DNA of 64,000 nt from Paenibacillus dendritiformis (GTDB taxonomy: Bacteria; Bacillota; Bacilli; Paenibacillales; Paenibacillaceae). How positions within the stretch are numbered: the stretch's first letter is position 1; every line of letters starts with the position of its first letter. Under the pieces are notes generated by a model. It saw only the letters and a program-made list of their open reading frames with translations. It was not told where the DNA came from and searched no databases. This document shows, piece by piece, positions 36,665 to 45,270 of this stretch. The stretch spans positions 372,001 to 436,000 of the forward strand of contig NZ_OX216966.1 of assembly GCF_945605565.1 (NCBI RefSeq), read 5' to 3'. The position numbers and the translations under genes are program-made.

Positions 36665-38503
36665 CTATCCCGATTGGCGCCGGAACTGGCTCTGCACCAA
36701 GCCGTGGTAGAAGCCCTGCTGCCGTAGCAGCGACTCGTGGCTTCCCTGCTCGATGATGCGCCCGTCCTCCAGCACGAGGATGCAGTCGGCCTGCTGAATC
36801 GTATTGAGGCGGTGCGCGATAACGATGCTCGTTCGCCCCTCCATCAGCCGGTACAGCGCCTCCTGTATCTTCATCTCCGTAATCGTGTCGATGCTGCTGG
36901 TCGCTTCGTCCAGGATGAGTATGGCCGGATCGGCCAGCACCGCCCGCGCAATCGACAGCAGCTGCTTCTGGCCCTGACTAATGCCGCTGCCGTCCTGGCT
37001 CAGCTCCGTCTCGTACCCCTGCGGCAGCTTCATGATGAATGAATGGGCATTCGCCAGCCGCGCGGCCTGCTCGACCTCCTCGTCGGTGGCATCCAGCCGG
37101 CCATAGCGGATATTGTCGCGAATGGTGCCCTGGAACAGGAAGGAATCCTGCAGCACGAAGCCCATATGGCTGCGCAGATTTTTGCGGTCTATGGTGGACA
37201 GCTCGACGCCGTCGAGATAGATCTGGCCGCTGTCATAGTCATAGAAACGGCTGAGCAGTTGGGTAATCGTCGTCTTGCCCGCTCCGGTCGGCCCGACCAG
37301 GGCAACTGTCTGGCCGGGCTCCGCCCGGAAGGAGACATCCCTCAAGGTGCGTCCGTCCTTCTCGTAGGCGAACGAGACATCCACGAACTCGATCTCGCCG
37401 CGCACCCGCTGCAGCCGGATCGCATCCTTCTCATCCTGCCCCTCCTCGCGCTCCTCCAGCACTTCAAATACCCGCTCCGCCCCGGCAATCGCGGACAGGA
37501 AGGTATTGAACTGGTTCGCCAGATCGTTCAGCGGCCGGGTGAATTGCCGCGCGTACTCGGAGAAGGTTACGATGACCCCGATCGAGACGAGATTGTGGAG
37601 CGCCAGCACGCCGCCCGCTCCCGCGATGATGGCGAAGCTCATATTGTTCAGCACGTTCATCAGCTTCGGAATGAAGCCTGAATACGTCTGGGCCCAATAC
37701 CCGGAAGCCTTCAACCGTTCGCTCTTCTCGGCGAACTCTTGAATGACCTTCTGCTCCTGCGAGAAGCTCTTCACGATCTTCTGCCCCGAGAACGTCTCCT
37801 CAATGAATCCGTTCATATCCCCAAGATTGCGCTGCTGCTCCTTGAAAAACCGTCCGGTCCGCCGCGTAATCCATTTCATACCAAGGAACATGAGCGGCAC
37901 GATCGTCAGCGTGATCAGCGTCAGCAGCGGGCTCAGCCACAGCATCAAGGTCAGCATGCCGACAAAGGTCAGAATGCTGGAGGACAGCTGAATGAACGAG
38001 CTGTTCAGCGTCTGGCTCACATTGTCGATATCGTTCGTAATCCGGCTCATCAGCTCGCCATGCTGCCGCTTCGTATAGAACTGCACCGGCAGCGTGTGGA
38101 GCTTCCCGAACAGATCGGAGCGCATCGCATAGACCGCCTTCTGCGCGACGCCGATCATCCAGTAGTTCTGCAGGAAGAGCGCGGCCGAATACAGCAGGTA
38201 CACGACGCCGAGCAGGACGAGGAGCAGCAGAAAGTTGCCGCCTTCCTGCGTCTTGATATGATGGTCGATCGCATACCCGACCAGGAAGGGACCGAGCAAG
38301 CTAAGCCCGGACGTCAGCAATACCATAAGGAAAATAAGGGCCAGCAGTCCTGTGTGGCCGGACATGTAACGCCATATGCGCAGCAGCGTGCCTGACCAGT
38401 CCTTGGCCCGCGGCTTCTTCGAAGGACCGCCGGCTGACGCTCTGCCTCCGGCCCGGTCTGCAGCGGCCATGCCGGGCTTCTCCGGCAGCTTCAGCCTCAG
38501 CAT
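36665..38503 (-). CDS. Multidrug-type ABC exporter subunit with intact ATPase site
   Basis: A 612-residue half-transporter with an N-terminal Gly/Pro/Lys-rich tail, six membrane helices (about 50-340) and an ATPase domain with Walker A GPTGAGKTTITQLL, signature GISQGQKQ, Walker B ILILDEATSSID (catalytic Glu present) and H-loop VIAHRLNT. Its start lies seven bases inside the preceding gene. Forms a heterodimer with that gene product, the same organisation as the exporter at 8805-12382 but with clearly different sequence, so the two systems are old paralogues rather than a recent duplication. Confidence 0.92.
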   Translation of the reverse strand: MLRLKLPEKPGMAAADRAGGRASAGGPSKKPRAKDWSGTLLRIWRYMSGHTGLLALIFLMVLLTSGLSLLGPFLVGYAIDHHIKTQEGGNFLLLLVLLGVVYLLYSAALFLQNYWMIGVAQKAVYAMRSDLFGKLHTLPVQFYTKRQHGELMSRITNDIDNVSQTLNSSFIQLSSSILTFVGMLTLMLWLSPLLTLITLTIVPLMFLGMKWITRRTGRFFKEQQRNLGDMNGFIEETFSGQKIVKSFSQEQKVIQEFAEKSERLKASGYWAQTYSGFIPKLMNVLNNMSFAIIAGAGGVLALHNLVSIGVIVTFSEYARQFTRPLNDLANQFNTFLSAIAGAERVFEVLEEREEGQDEKDAIRLQRVRGEIEFVDVSFAYEKDGRTLRDVSFRAEPGQTVALVGPTGAGKTTITQLLSRFYDYDSGQIYLDGVELSTIDRKNLRSHMGFVLQDSFLFQGTIRDNIRYGRLDATDEEVEQAARLANAHSFIMKLPQGYETELSQDGSGISQGQKQLLSIARAVLADPAILILDEATSSIDTITEMKIQEALYRLMEGRTSIVIAHRLNTIQQADCILVLEDGRIIEQGSHESLLRQQGFYHGLVQSQFRRQSG

Positions 38504-40227
38504 GTAACCCCCTCCCCTCGCTCGAACTGGGACTGCACGATGCGCCTGTACAGTTCGCTGCGGCGCATCAGTTCGTCATGGCTTCCCTGATCCAATATGC
38601 GTCCGTCATCGATGAGAATAACGGCATCCGCCTGGAGGGCGGTGCTGATTTTCTGTGTAATAATCAATGTCGTGCAAGGATTAGCCCCCAATGCCTCCAG
38701 CAGCCGCGCCTCGGTCTTCACATCCAGCGCGCTCGTGCTGTCATCCAGCAGGAGCAGCTTCGGCTTCCGGATCAACGCCCGGGCAATCGACAGCCGCTGC
38801 TTCTGTCCGCCGGACAGATTGATCCCCTTCTGCCCGAGCATCGTGTCATATTGGCGGGGAAGCTTCATAATCGTGTCATGAATCTGGGCGCGCTGCGCCG
38901 CCTCCATGACCTCGTCATCGGAGGCATCCTGCTTGCCCCAGCGGATATTGTCCTTCACCGTGCCGCTGAACAACATGACCTCCTGCGGCACATAACCGAT
39001 GTGGCGGCGGAGCTGCTCCATCGTCATGCGGCGGACGTCCATCCCGTCCAGCAGGACGCGTCCCTCGCTGACATCGTACAGCCGGGGAATCAGCTGGAAC
39101 AGGGATGATTTCCCGGAGCCGGTCGCTCCCATGATCGCTATCGTCTCGCCCGAGCGTACCGTGAACGACACGTCCTGCAGCACAGGTGCCTCGGTGTCCG
39201 GATAGCGGAAGCTGACGTGCTGGAATTCCACGCGGCCTTCGCTTACCGCCGCATCCGGATCGGCATCGGCCGCATCCGTCACGTCGACCTCGCTCTGCAG
39301 CACATCGGCTATCCGTTGGGCGGACGCCTTGGCGCGCGACAGATTCATCATAATCATGGAGACCATTGACAGCGCTCCCGTAATCCGCGTCGTATAATTG
39401 ACGATGGCCACCACTTCGCCGAGGTCAGTGCTGCCGCTCTGCACGCCCAGCCCGCCATACCACAGCACGAACAGGATGCTTCCGTTCATTAGCAGCAGGA
39501 GGAGCGGAACCGTGAACTCAATCAGGCGCAGCGCAGCGACCGTCCGATCCATCAGCTGCCCGTTCGCCTCCTCGAAGCGTTCGACTTCATGCTTGTCGCG
39601 AACGAACGCCTTGATGAGCCGCATGCCGAACAGGTTCTCGCGCAGCACCCCATTCACCCGGTCCAGACGATCCTGCACCGAACGGAACAGGAGGAACGCC
39701 TTCTTCATCAGCCAGACGAGCAAGATGAACAGCATCGGCGTGACGACGGCCAGAATCAGCGCCAGCTTGAAGTTGACCAGCAGCGCCATCACGAGGCCGC
39801 CAATCATCATCAGCGGCGCCCTCATCATGATGCGCAATCCCATGAACACGACATTCTGCATCGTCGTCACGTCCGACGTCACCCGCGTAATCAGCGTCGC
39901 CGTCGGGAAGCGGCTGAAATTGGAAAATGAGAAGGACTGAATTTTCTCGAACAGGTGCTTCCGGATATCATAGCCGAAGTTCTGGCTGACATGCGCCGCA
40001 TAGTACGAGTTGACGATGCCGCATACGAAGCCGAACAACGCCAAGCCGACCATCAGTCCTCCCCACTTCACAACCGCGGGAAGATGATGGGCGACAATCC
40101 CTTCATTAATAATTCGAGCCATGAGCAGCGGGAGCCACAGATCCACGATCAGCTCCACCAGCATGAGCGCAAGCGCGAAGCTCATCGGCCCCCGATAGGG
40201 CCGCAGAAATGATAGTATTTTCCTCAT
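38497..40227 (-). CDS. Multidrug-type ABC exporter subunit with degenerate ATPase site
   Basis: A 576-residue half-transporter. Walker A (GATGSGKSSLFQLI) and signature (NLSGGQKQR) are intact, but Walker B reads LLLLDDSTSALD (Asp for the catalytic Glu) and the H-loop ITQKIST (Gln for His), the degenerate site of heterodimeric exporters. ATG at 40227 after GGAAGGAGAG. It shares four bases with a small upstream reading frame. No MarR or TetR gene is linked, unlike the exporter at 8805-12873. Confidence 0.92.
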   Translation of the reverse strand: MRKILSFLRPYRGPMSFALALMLVELIVDLWLPLLMARIINEGIVAHHLPAVVKWGGLMVGLALFGFVCGIVNSYYAAHVSQNFGYDIRKHLFEKIQSFSFSNFSRFPTATLITRVTSDVTTMQNVVFMGLRIMMRAPLMMIGGLVMALLVNFKLALILAVVTPMLFILLVWLMKKAFLLFRSVQDRLDRVNGVLRENLFGMRLIKAFVRDKHEVERFEEANGQLMDRTVAALRLIEFTVPLLLLLMNGSILFVLWYGGLGVQSGSTDLGEVVAIVNYTTRITGALSMVSMIMMNLSRAKASAQRIADVLQSEVDVTDAADADPDAAVSEGRVEFQHVSFRYPDTEAPVLQDVSFTVRSGETIAIMGATGSGKSSLFQLIPRLYDVSEGRVLLDGMDVRRMTMEQLRRHIGYVPQEVMLFSGTVKDNIRWGKQDASDDEVMEAAQRAQIHDTIMKLPRQYDTMLGQKGINLSGGQKQRLSIARALIRKPKLLLLDDSTSALDVKTEARLLEALGANPCTTLIITQKISTALQADAVILIDDGRILDQGSHDELMRRSELYRRIVQSQFERGEGVTC

Positions 40228-40475
40228 TCACACTCTCCTTCCCCAAGCCAGAGCGGAACCGTCATGCTGCGCAAGGCAGTCCTTAACCGGTCTCCCGCCC
40301 GTAGATGTAATCCATACTCGGTATCCGCCTGCCGGCGAAGCGCTTCCATCGCAGCAGAGGACAGGCCATCATTGAGGCCTGCGCCATCGCCTTCCGATCC
40401 CGATGAAGCCGCCGTGCCGGGCGCGGGATGATGCCCGCATGCCGCACAATCGTGTCCTGGCGCATTATCGTACAT
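40224..40475 (-). CDS. Possible small CxxC protein upstream of the exporter
   Basis: An 83-codon frame whose stop overlaps the exporter start as ATGA. It contains CAACGHH, a possible metal-binding CxxC, and a mixed C-terminus (MEALRRQADTEYGLHLRAGDRLRTALRSM). It has no ribosome site at its ATG; an extended -10 (TGCTAGAAT) lies directly upstream, which would give a leaderless message. The overlap supports translational coupling, but the frame may be chance in GC-rich DNA. Confidence 0.35.
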   Translation of the reverse strand: MYDNAPGHDCAACGHHPAPGTAASSGSEGDGAGLNDGLSSAAMEALRRQADTEYGLHLRAGDRLRTALRSMTVPLWLGEGECE

Positions 40476-40596
40476 TCATTCTAGCATAGATTTGGAATTT
40501 AGCTCGACAATATGTGAAGGATTGCATATGATTGGGTTAGATTTTCACTTGATGCAGCAGGAGGATTGGACAACAATCGTACTCGCCTCCTCCCGG

Positions 40597-40675
40597 ATGG
40601 AGAGATCGGCGGCTCCATCCGCCAGCGCGGCCGTCCATCAAGCATAGCTGCTTGACCCTGACCGATGTCAGGGTC
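40597..40675 (+). other. Two strong hairpins upstream of the amidase gene
   Basis: The 446-bp gap before the amidase holds GGATGGAG / CTCCATCC (40595-40620) and GACCCTGAC / GTCAGGGTC (40654-40675, loop CGAT, then TTTGCCTTT). A direct repeat AATCCAACTTTT follows at about 40708 and 40748. No T-box or known riboswitch signature was seen. These could be a leader structure or terminators of an unseen transcript. Confidence 0.4.
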
Positions 40676-40922
40676 TTTGCCTTTCCGGGACTGTCGCTCC
40701 GTTGCTCAATCCAACTTTTTTCTTCGCCTGATAGAGAACGATCCCGAATCCAACTTTTCCAAGCCGCCATCCCGATTCCGTCCACTCCCCCACACTCTTC
40801 TCTCTTCTCTAGCATATTACTGTGACAGGATACAAGAAGACAGGCTGTCTCTCTATGGCAACATGATAGAAATCCGCAGCCTCGCTCTCCCAACAAGCAT
40901 ATCCAGAAGGAGAGGATGAGAT

Positions 40923-42311
40923 TTGAAGCGAAGATCCATTCGGCAGCTGTTGAACGGTTACAAGCACAAGCTTTTTTCTCCTGTAGAGATCACTCGCGAC
41001 TATTTAAGGGAAATAAAAAATTGCGACCCGGTATATAACGCCTATATTACGGTTACGAAGGAACGCGCGCTGCGGAAGGCGAAGCGTCTGGAGAAGAAAT
41101 GGAACCGCGGCAAGAATACGGGGCTGTTGTTCGGGATTCCGCTGTCATATAAGGACAATCTGGCAACCAAGGGCGTCCCGACCACGAACGGTTCCGAAAT
41201 CTACCGCAGCTTCGTTCCCGATCGAACCGCTGCCGTTATCCGCAGGGCGAACAAGGAGAATGCGATCATGCTGGGCAAAACCAATATGCATGAATTCGCG
41301 CTCGGCATCACATCCAACAATCCGCACTATGGGCCGGTTCGCAATCCATGGAACATCGAATATTCTCCCGGAGGGTCAAGCGGCGGCTCTGCAGCAGCGG
41401 TGGCCGCCAATCTGTCCGTTGCCTCCATCGGGACGGATACCGGCGGCTCGGTGCGCATTCCGGCCGCTTCCTGCGGCATAGCCGGGCTGAAGCCGACCTA
41501 TGGAACCCTTCCGGCGTCCGGTGTCGACTTCGTCTCGTGGACGATGGATCATGTCGGTCCGCTTGCGGCCAACATGGAGGACCTGGCGATGATGATGGAC
41601 GCGCTCACCGGCAAGGACTACTCCCGCTATCTTATTGAGAATATCCGCGGCATGCGCATTGGCGTCCCGATCAATTTTTTCAATGAGCATATCGAGGAGG
41701 AGACGCTGCGGCTGTACCGGGAAGCGCTGGCGGCTCTCGAGGAGCTCGGCGCCGTGCTCGTCGATGTTGATACCTCGTTCCTGTACGGGTATCAGGAATA
41801 TGGACTGACCATTGCCGCGGCTGAAGCCGGATATGTCCACCGCGACGATATCGCCTGCTGTCTGGCGGAGATGGGAGCCGACGTGCGCGCGTTACTGGAA
41901 TCGTCGCGCGGGATTACGTCCCTCCAGTACATTACCGCGCTGCATAAGAAGGAAGAATATACTAAAGCGTTCAAACGAATATTCAAGCAGGTCGACGTGC
42001 TTGCCACGCCGACGCTCCCCATCCCGCCGCGCCGTATCGGAGTCGAGTCCGTCACGTTCGGCTCCTATACCGAGAACATCTTCGACGCGATGACCCGTTA
42101 TACGGAGATTTTCAATTTGACCGGCATGCCGGCCCTTACCCTGCCTTGCGGCATTACAGAGCAGGAGCAACTTCCGGTCGGTTTGCAGCTCATCGCCGAT
42201 CATGACCGGGAGTATCGCCTGATCCGGATCGGTTATACGTATGAACAGAGCGAGCTGGGCGGCTATTATCGCAAGCGGGATCAGATCATCTCCGGAACTT
42301 GCGGCTCCTGA
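40923..42311 (+). CDS. Amidase, amidase-signature family
   Basis: A 462-residue hydrolase with the Ser-cisSer-Lys triad: Lys77 in YKDNLATKG, the cis-Ser in PGGSSGGSAA (residues 149-158) and nucleophile Ser176 in GTDTGGSVRIPAA. Related to GatA, but no gatC/gatB neighbours are present, so it is a stand-alone amide hydrolase. It has a basic N-terminus (MKRRSIRQLLNGYKHK) without a signal peptide. Starts at TTG 40923, seven bases after AAGGAGAGG; the overlapping ATG is out of frame. Substrate unknown. Confidence 0.9.
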   Translation: MKRRSIRQLLNGYKHKLFSPVEITRDYLREIKNCDPVYNAYITVTKERALRKAKRLEKKWNRGKNTGLLFGIPLSYKDNLATKGVPTTNGSEIYRSFVPDRTAAVIRRANKENAIMLGKTNMHEFALGITSNNPHYGPVRNPWNIEYSPGGSSGGSAAAVAANLSVASIGTDTGGSVRIPAASCGIAGLKPTYGTLPASGVDFVSWTMDHVGPLAANMEDLAMMMDALTGKDYSRYLIENIRGMRIGVPINFFNEHIEEETLRLYREALAALEELGAVLVDVDTSFLYGYQEYGLTIAAAEAGYVHRDDIACCLAEMGADVRALLESSRGITSLQYITALHKKEEYTKAFKRIFKQVDVLATPTLPIPPRRIGVESVTFGSYTENIFDAMTRYTEIFNLTGMPALTLPCGITEQEQLPVGLQLIADHDREYRLIRIGYTYEQSELGGYYRKRDQIISGTCGS

Positions 42312-42330
42312 GCGCGCTCCCCTGCATGCG

Positions 42331-42364
42331 AAACATCCCCGGCCCAACGATGGACCGGGGATGA
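42331..42364. terminator. Bidirectional hairpin between amidase and efflux genes
   Basis: CATCCCCGG-C-CCA pairs with TGG-A-CCGGGGATG around ACGA, between the two convergent genes. Strong stem with one mismatch, weak T-runs. Confidence 0.55.
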
Positions 42365-42368
42365 ATAA

Positions 42369-43586
42369 TTAACGGCGGCGGATCAGCAGCCGGTAGCAGC
42401 CGGCCGCCCCAAGCCCGCAGCAGGCGATGACGACGCCCATCGGCACGGCCGTATCGCTTCCTGCGATACCGACGAGCGGCGCCGCCGCCGAGCCGGCGAT
42501 GAAGGGCAGCAAGCCGAGCATGGCCGAGGCGCTGCCGGCCGTCTTGCCCTGGTTCTGCATCGCGAGGGAGAAGCCGGCGGTGTTGACTACCCCCGTGCTG
42601 GATACGGACACGAAGAGCGGAAGCAGAACCGACCAGAGCGGCCCGTGCAGCAGAATCGCCGCCAGGAGCGCGAGGCTTCCACCGCAGGACAGGAACAGCC
42701 CAGCGATGAACAGCCTCATCTCGCCATAGCGCGCAGCCAGCCGTCCCGTAATCTGGGTGGCCACGATAAGGCCGAACCCGTTGAGCGCAAAGAACAAGCT
42801 GAACGCTTGGGGCGATGCGCCATAAATATTTTGCAGCACGAACGGCGAGCCGGAGATATAGCTGAACATGGCGGCAGAGACGAGTCCCTGCGTGCAGGCA
42901 TATCCCATAAATTCCTTATCCTTCACCAGTCCCCCGAAGGTGGACAAGGTCGTCCGGACGCCGCCGGACGAGCGCCGGTCCTGCGGATGCGTCTCCGCCA
43001 GCCCGAAGTAAGCCGCAGCGATCATAAGCAACCCCAAAGCGCCCAGCACCGTAAATACGCCATGCCATGACGTATATTTGAGCAGCTGGCTGCCGATGAT
43101 CGGGGCGGCGATCGGCGCAAGTCCGTTAATGAGCATAAGCAGCGAGAAAAACTTCGTCAGCTCCGATCCGGAGTACAGATCGCGCACCATCGCCCGCGCG
43201 ATGACGATCCCGCCCGCGCCGGCCATCCCCTGCAGGAAGCGCAGGGCGATCAAGCCCCACATGGAAGGAACGATGGCGCACAAGAAAGAGACGACGGCGT
43301 ACACCGCCAAGGACGCCAGCAGAGGGCCACGGCGGCCCCGCGCGTCACTAAGCGGCCCCATGATCAATTGGCCGAGCGCCAGGCCAAGCAGACACGCCGT
43401 CAAGCTGAGCTGGGTCAAGGAGGTGCTTGCCTGCAGATCGGCGGCAAGCATTGGCAGCGACGGCAAATACATATCAATCGACAGCGGCCCGATCGCCGTC
43501 ATCGAGCCGAGCACGATCGCGATCGCGAGTCTCCGCTTGTGCGGAGCGGCAGCCACGGAAGCATTCAGATTGGTTCCAGGATTCAT
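42369..43586 (-). CDS. Bcr/CflA-type multidrug efflux MFS transporter
   Basis: A 405-residue protein with twelve hydrophobic spans. The family motifs are clear: SIDMYLPSLPML in helix 1, GQLIMGPLSDARGRR between helices 2 and 3, and ALRFLQGMAGAGGIVIARAMVRDLY around helices 4-5. Proton-driven export of drugs such as bicyclomycin or sulfonamides in known members. Start at 43586 with AAAGG upstream; the frame extends to 43652 but that part is the promoter. Controlled by a promoter whose -10 is enclosed in a palindrome. Confidence 0.9.
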   Translation of the reverse strand: MNPGTNLNASVAAAPHKRRLAIAIVLGSMTAIGPLSIDMYLPSLPMLAADLQASTSLTQLSLTACLLGLALGQLIMGPLSDARGRRGPLLASLAVYAVVSFLCAIVPSMWGLIALRFLQGMAGAGGIVIARAMVRDLYSGSELTKFFSLLMLINGLAPIAAPIIGSQLLKYTSWHGVFTVLGALGLLMIAAAYFGLAETHPQDRRSSGGVRTTLSTFGGLVKDKEFMGYACTQGLVSAAMFSYISGSPFVLQNIYGASPQAFSLFFALNGFGLIVATQITGRLAARYGEMRLFIAGLFLSCGGSLALLAAILLHGPLWSVLLPLFVSVSSTGVVNTAGFSLAMQNQGKTAGSASAMLGLLPFIAGSAAAPLVGIAGSDTAVPMGVVIACCGLGAAGCYRLLIRRR

Positions 43587-43615
43587 GTATGACAACCTTT
43601 CTCTATAAATTGCAA

Positions 43616-43652
43616 TTGTAACAATTATAGTTACAACTTGTGAGGGAATCAA
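43616..43652 (-). promoter_or_regulatory. Efflux-pump promoter enclosed in an operator palindrome
   Basis: -35 TTGATT (43647-43652), 17-bp spacer, -10 TATAAT (43624-43629) on the minus strand. The perfect inverted repeat TTGTAAC-N7-GTTACAA (43616-43636) has the -10 box in its spacer. No regulator gene is adjacent, so a distant MarR- or TetR-type protein is implied. Confidence 0.75.
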
Positions 43653-43826
43653 GACTTGAATATTTCATATTTTGCATATAGAATCCATGTTATTCTTGAG
43701 GACCGTCTGACGGAGGAACGTTATCGGCCGCTCTGGCGGGCGCTGCAGCCGATCGTGATCAGCAGGAAGCCGAGAACTTCACGGCGAAAAAAATAAATAA
43801 TTGAATGATTGGAGGGACGGCCACAC

Positions 43827-44387
43827 ATGAATACATTCCAGATTACCGAGGAACGGGTTCAGGACGATATCTATGCATCTCAAGCCGAGACCGCCGATAC
43901 CGAAGCAATTATGTCCTTGCTGTATCGCACAGCCGCCTGGCTGAACTGCAAAGGCTCGACACAATGGAATGAGCTGCTGCAAGGCGTCGATGTTCACGGG
44001 ATGGCAGATTCCATCGCCAAGGGAGACGTATTCGTCTTCAAGCGGGACGGCGATCCGGCCGCCGTCGTCATGCTGCTTCAGCAGCCGAGCGCCTGGGACC
44101 GGGAGCTATGGAGCAGCCTGGGCGACAAGGGCGAAGCGGGTCATGACGAGTCCATTTATTTGCATCGCCTGGCGATCGACCGCGCCTTCGCCGGCAGCCA
44201 GCTGGGACTAGCGGTGCTCCGCTGGGTCGAGACCGGCATCCGCTTCCCGGGCAAGCGGCAGCTCCGCCTGGACTGCAAGGCGGGCGTTCCGGCCCTGAAC
44301 GCCTTCTACCGGGCGGCGGGCTACACTTTTCAAGGCGAGATCCCGAAGGGCTACCTATTGTTCGAGAAGGAGCTCCCCCTGCAATAA
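43827..44387 (+). CDS. GNAT family N-acetyltransferase
   Basis: A 186-residue acetyl-CoA-dependent acetyltransferase. The second half carries the GNAT core: IYLHRLAIDRAFAGSQLGLAVLRWVE (strand 4 and the acetyl-CoA loop, in a weak Q/R-x-x-G-x-G form), then QLRLDCKAGVPALNAFYRAAGYTFQGE, the typical strand 5 and C-terminal helix. Substrate unknown. ATG at 43827; GGAGGG lies 11 bases upstream, slightly far; TTG at 43809 is a less likely start. Confidence 0.82.
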   Translation: MNTFQITEERVQDDIYASQAETADTEAIMSLLYRTAAWLNCKGSTQWNELLQGVDVHGMADSIAKGDVFVFKRDGDPAAVVMLLQQPSAWDRELWSSLGDKGEAGHDESIYLHRLAIDRAFAGSQLGLAVLRWVETGIRFPGKRQLRLDCKAGVPALNAFYRAAGYTFQGEIPKGYLLFEKELPLQ

Positions 44388-44393
44388 TACACA

Positions 44394-44415
44394 AAACACC
44401 CGGAAGGGTGTTTTT
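44394..44415 (+). terminator. Terminator after the GNAT gene
   Basis: AAACACCC / GGGTGTTT with a GGAA tetraloop followed by a T-rich tail, seven bases after the stop codon. Confidence 0.85.
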
Positions 44416-44541
44416 CTTTGCGCTGCGCACGGGGTGCACGGGTTGACTGCGTTTTGGTTTGGGTTTTCCTCTATCGTTCGATACGCCGCCTTGCTCGACT
44501 GGCCGATATGACTGGTTGAGTCGATTACTCATGTGCCGCTT

Positions 44542-44884
44542 GTTCGGTTGTTCGAACTAACTTGTTGATTCGATTGCTCATCTGATGCGTGTTCGGTTGT
44601 TCGATCTAACTTGTTCATTCGGTTGCTCATTTGCTGCTTGTTCGGTTGTTCGATCTAACTTGTTCATTCGATTGCTCATCTGATGCGTGTTCGGTTGTTC
44701 GATGTAACTTGTTCATTCGGTTGCTCATCTAGTGCTAGTTCGGTTGTTCGATGTAAGTTGTTGATTCGATTGCTCATCTAGTGCTAGTTCGGTTGTTCGA
44801 TGTAAGTTGTTGATTCGATTTCTCATCTAGTGCTACTTCGGTTGTTCGATGTGACCGTTTCACTCGGTTTGCTCGTCCGGCGCT
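44542..44884. repeat. Minisatellite, seven units of exactly 49 bp
   Basis: GTTCGGTTGTTCG recurs at 44542, 44591, 44640, 44689, 44738, 44787 and (one mismatch) 44836, a constant 49-bp step. Units share ATCTAACTTGTT-ATTCG-TTGCTCAT variants; a decayed unit precedes from about 44494. Because 49 is not a multiple of three the frame changes each unit, so it is not coding. Confidence 0.92.
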
Positions 44885-44935
44885 TCTGCTCCCACCACGA
44901 TCCTTACGGCTCTTCACCACTCGTCTTGTCCAATA

Positions 44936-45110
44936 CTGCAAAAGTGCAGCATTCTCATCTCGCGTCTATGCGTTCAAAACATTCCTGCAAAACTACAGGA
45001 ATTTCGTCCGTATCGCCTCAGTTAGAGCAATAATCAGCGAAAATAATGGACTTTTGCAGCAATTGCAGTCAATATCGGATTACATAGCGGAAATTGCTGC
45101 ATTTACGCAG
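44936..45110 (+). repeat. Four-palindrome intergenic element, copy B
   Basis: Imperfect 14-bp palindromes: CTGCAAAAGTGCAG (44936-44949), CTGCAAAACTACAG (44985-44998), a diverged copy ending TTTTGCAG (45046-45059) and CTGCATTTACGCAG (45097-45110). Steps are 49, 61 and 51 bp. Lies between the convergent GNAT and cydC genes, directly right of the 49-bp minisatellite. Confidence 0.8.
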
Positions 45111-45201
45111 GATTTCTCCCGCTTCGTCATCGTCACCCACCATCCGCCGCTTTCCCCACTCCTGCCTTCCCGGCTACCACACTCACCCCGATAAGAACAA
45201 A

Positions 45202-45228
45202 GCCCCCGAGACGACAGGTCTCGGGGGC
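45202..45228 (-). terminator. Terminator of the cyd operon
   Basis: Perfect 11-bp stem GCCCCCGAGAC / GTCTCGGGGGC with a short loop, then TTTGTTCTT on the minus strand, 43 bp after the cydC stop codon. Confidence 0.85.
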
Positions 45229-45270
45229 TCCCGTATGGGGGCACCACAGCCACAGCCACAGCCTAGCCCC

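Noticed and set aside
40540..40920. T-box or other known riboswitch before the amidase
   Set aside because: No T-box sequence, specifier loop or other familiar aptamer signature could be found.
44542..45110. CRISPR array
   Set aside because: The 49-bp units are continuous tandem repeats without unique spacers, and the four-palindrome element has diverged 14-bp units with unequal fixed gaps and no cas genes nearby.
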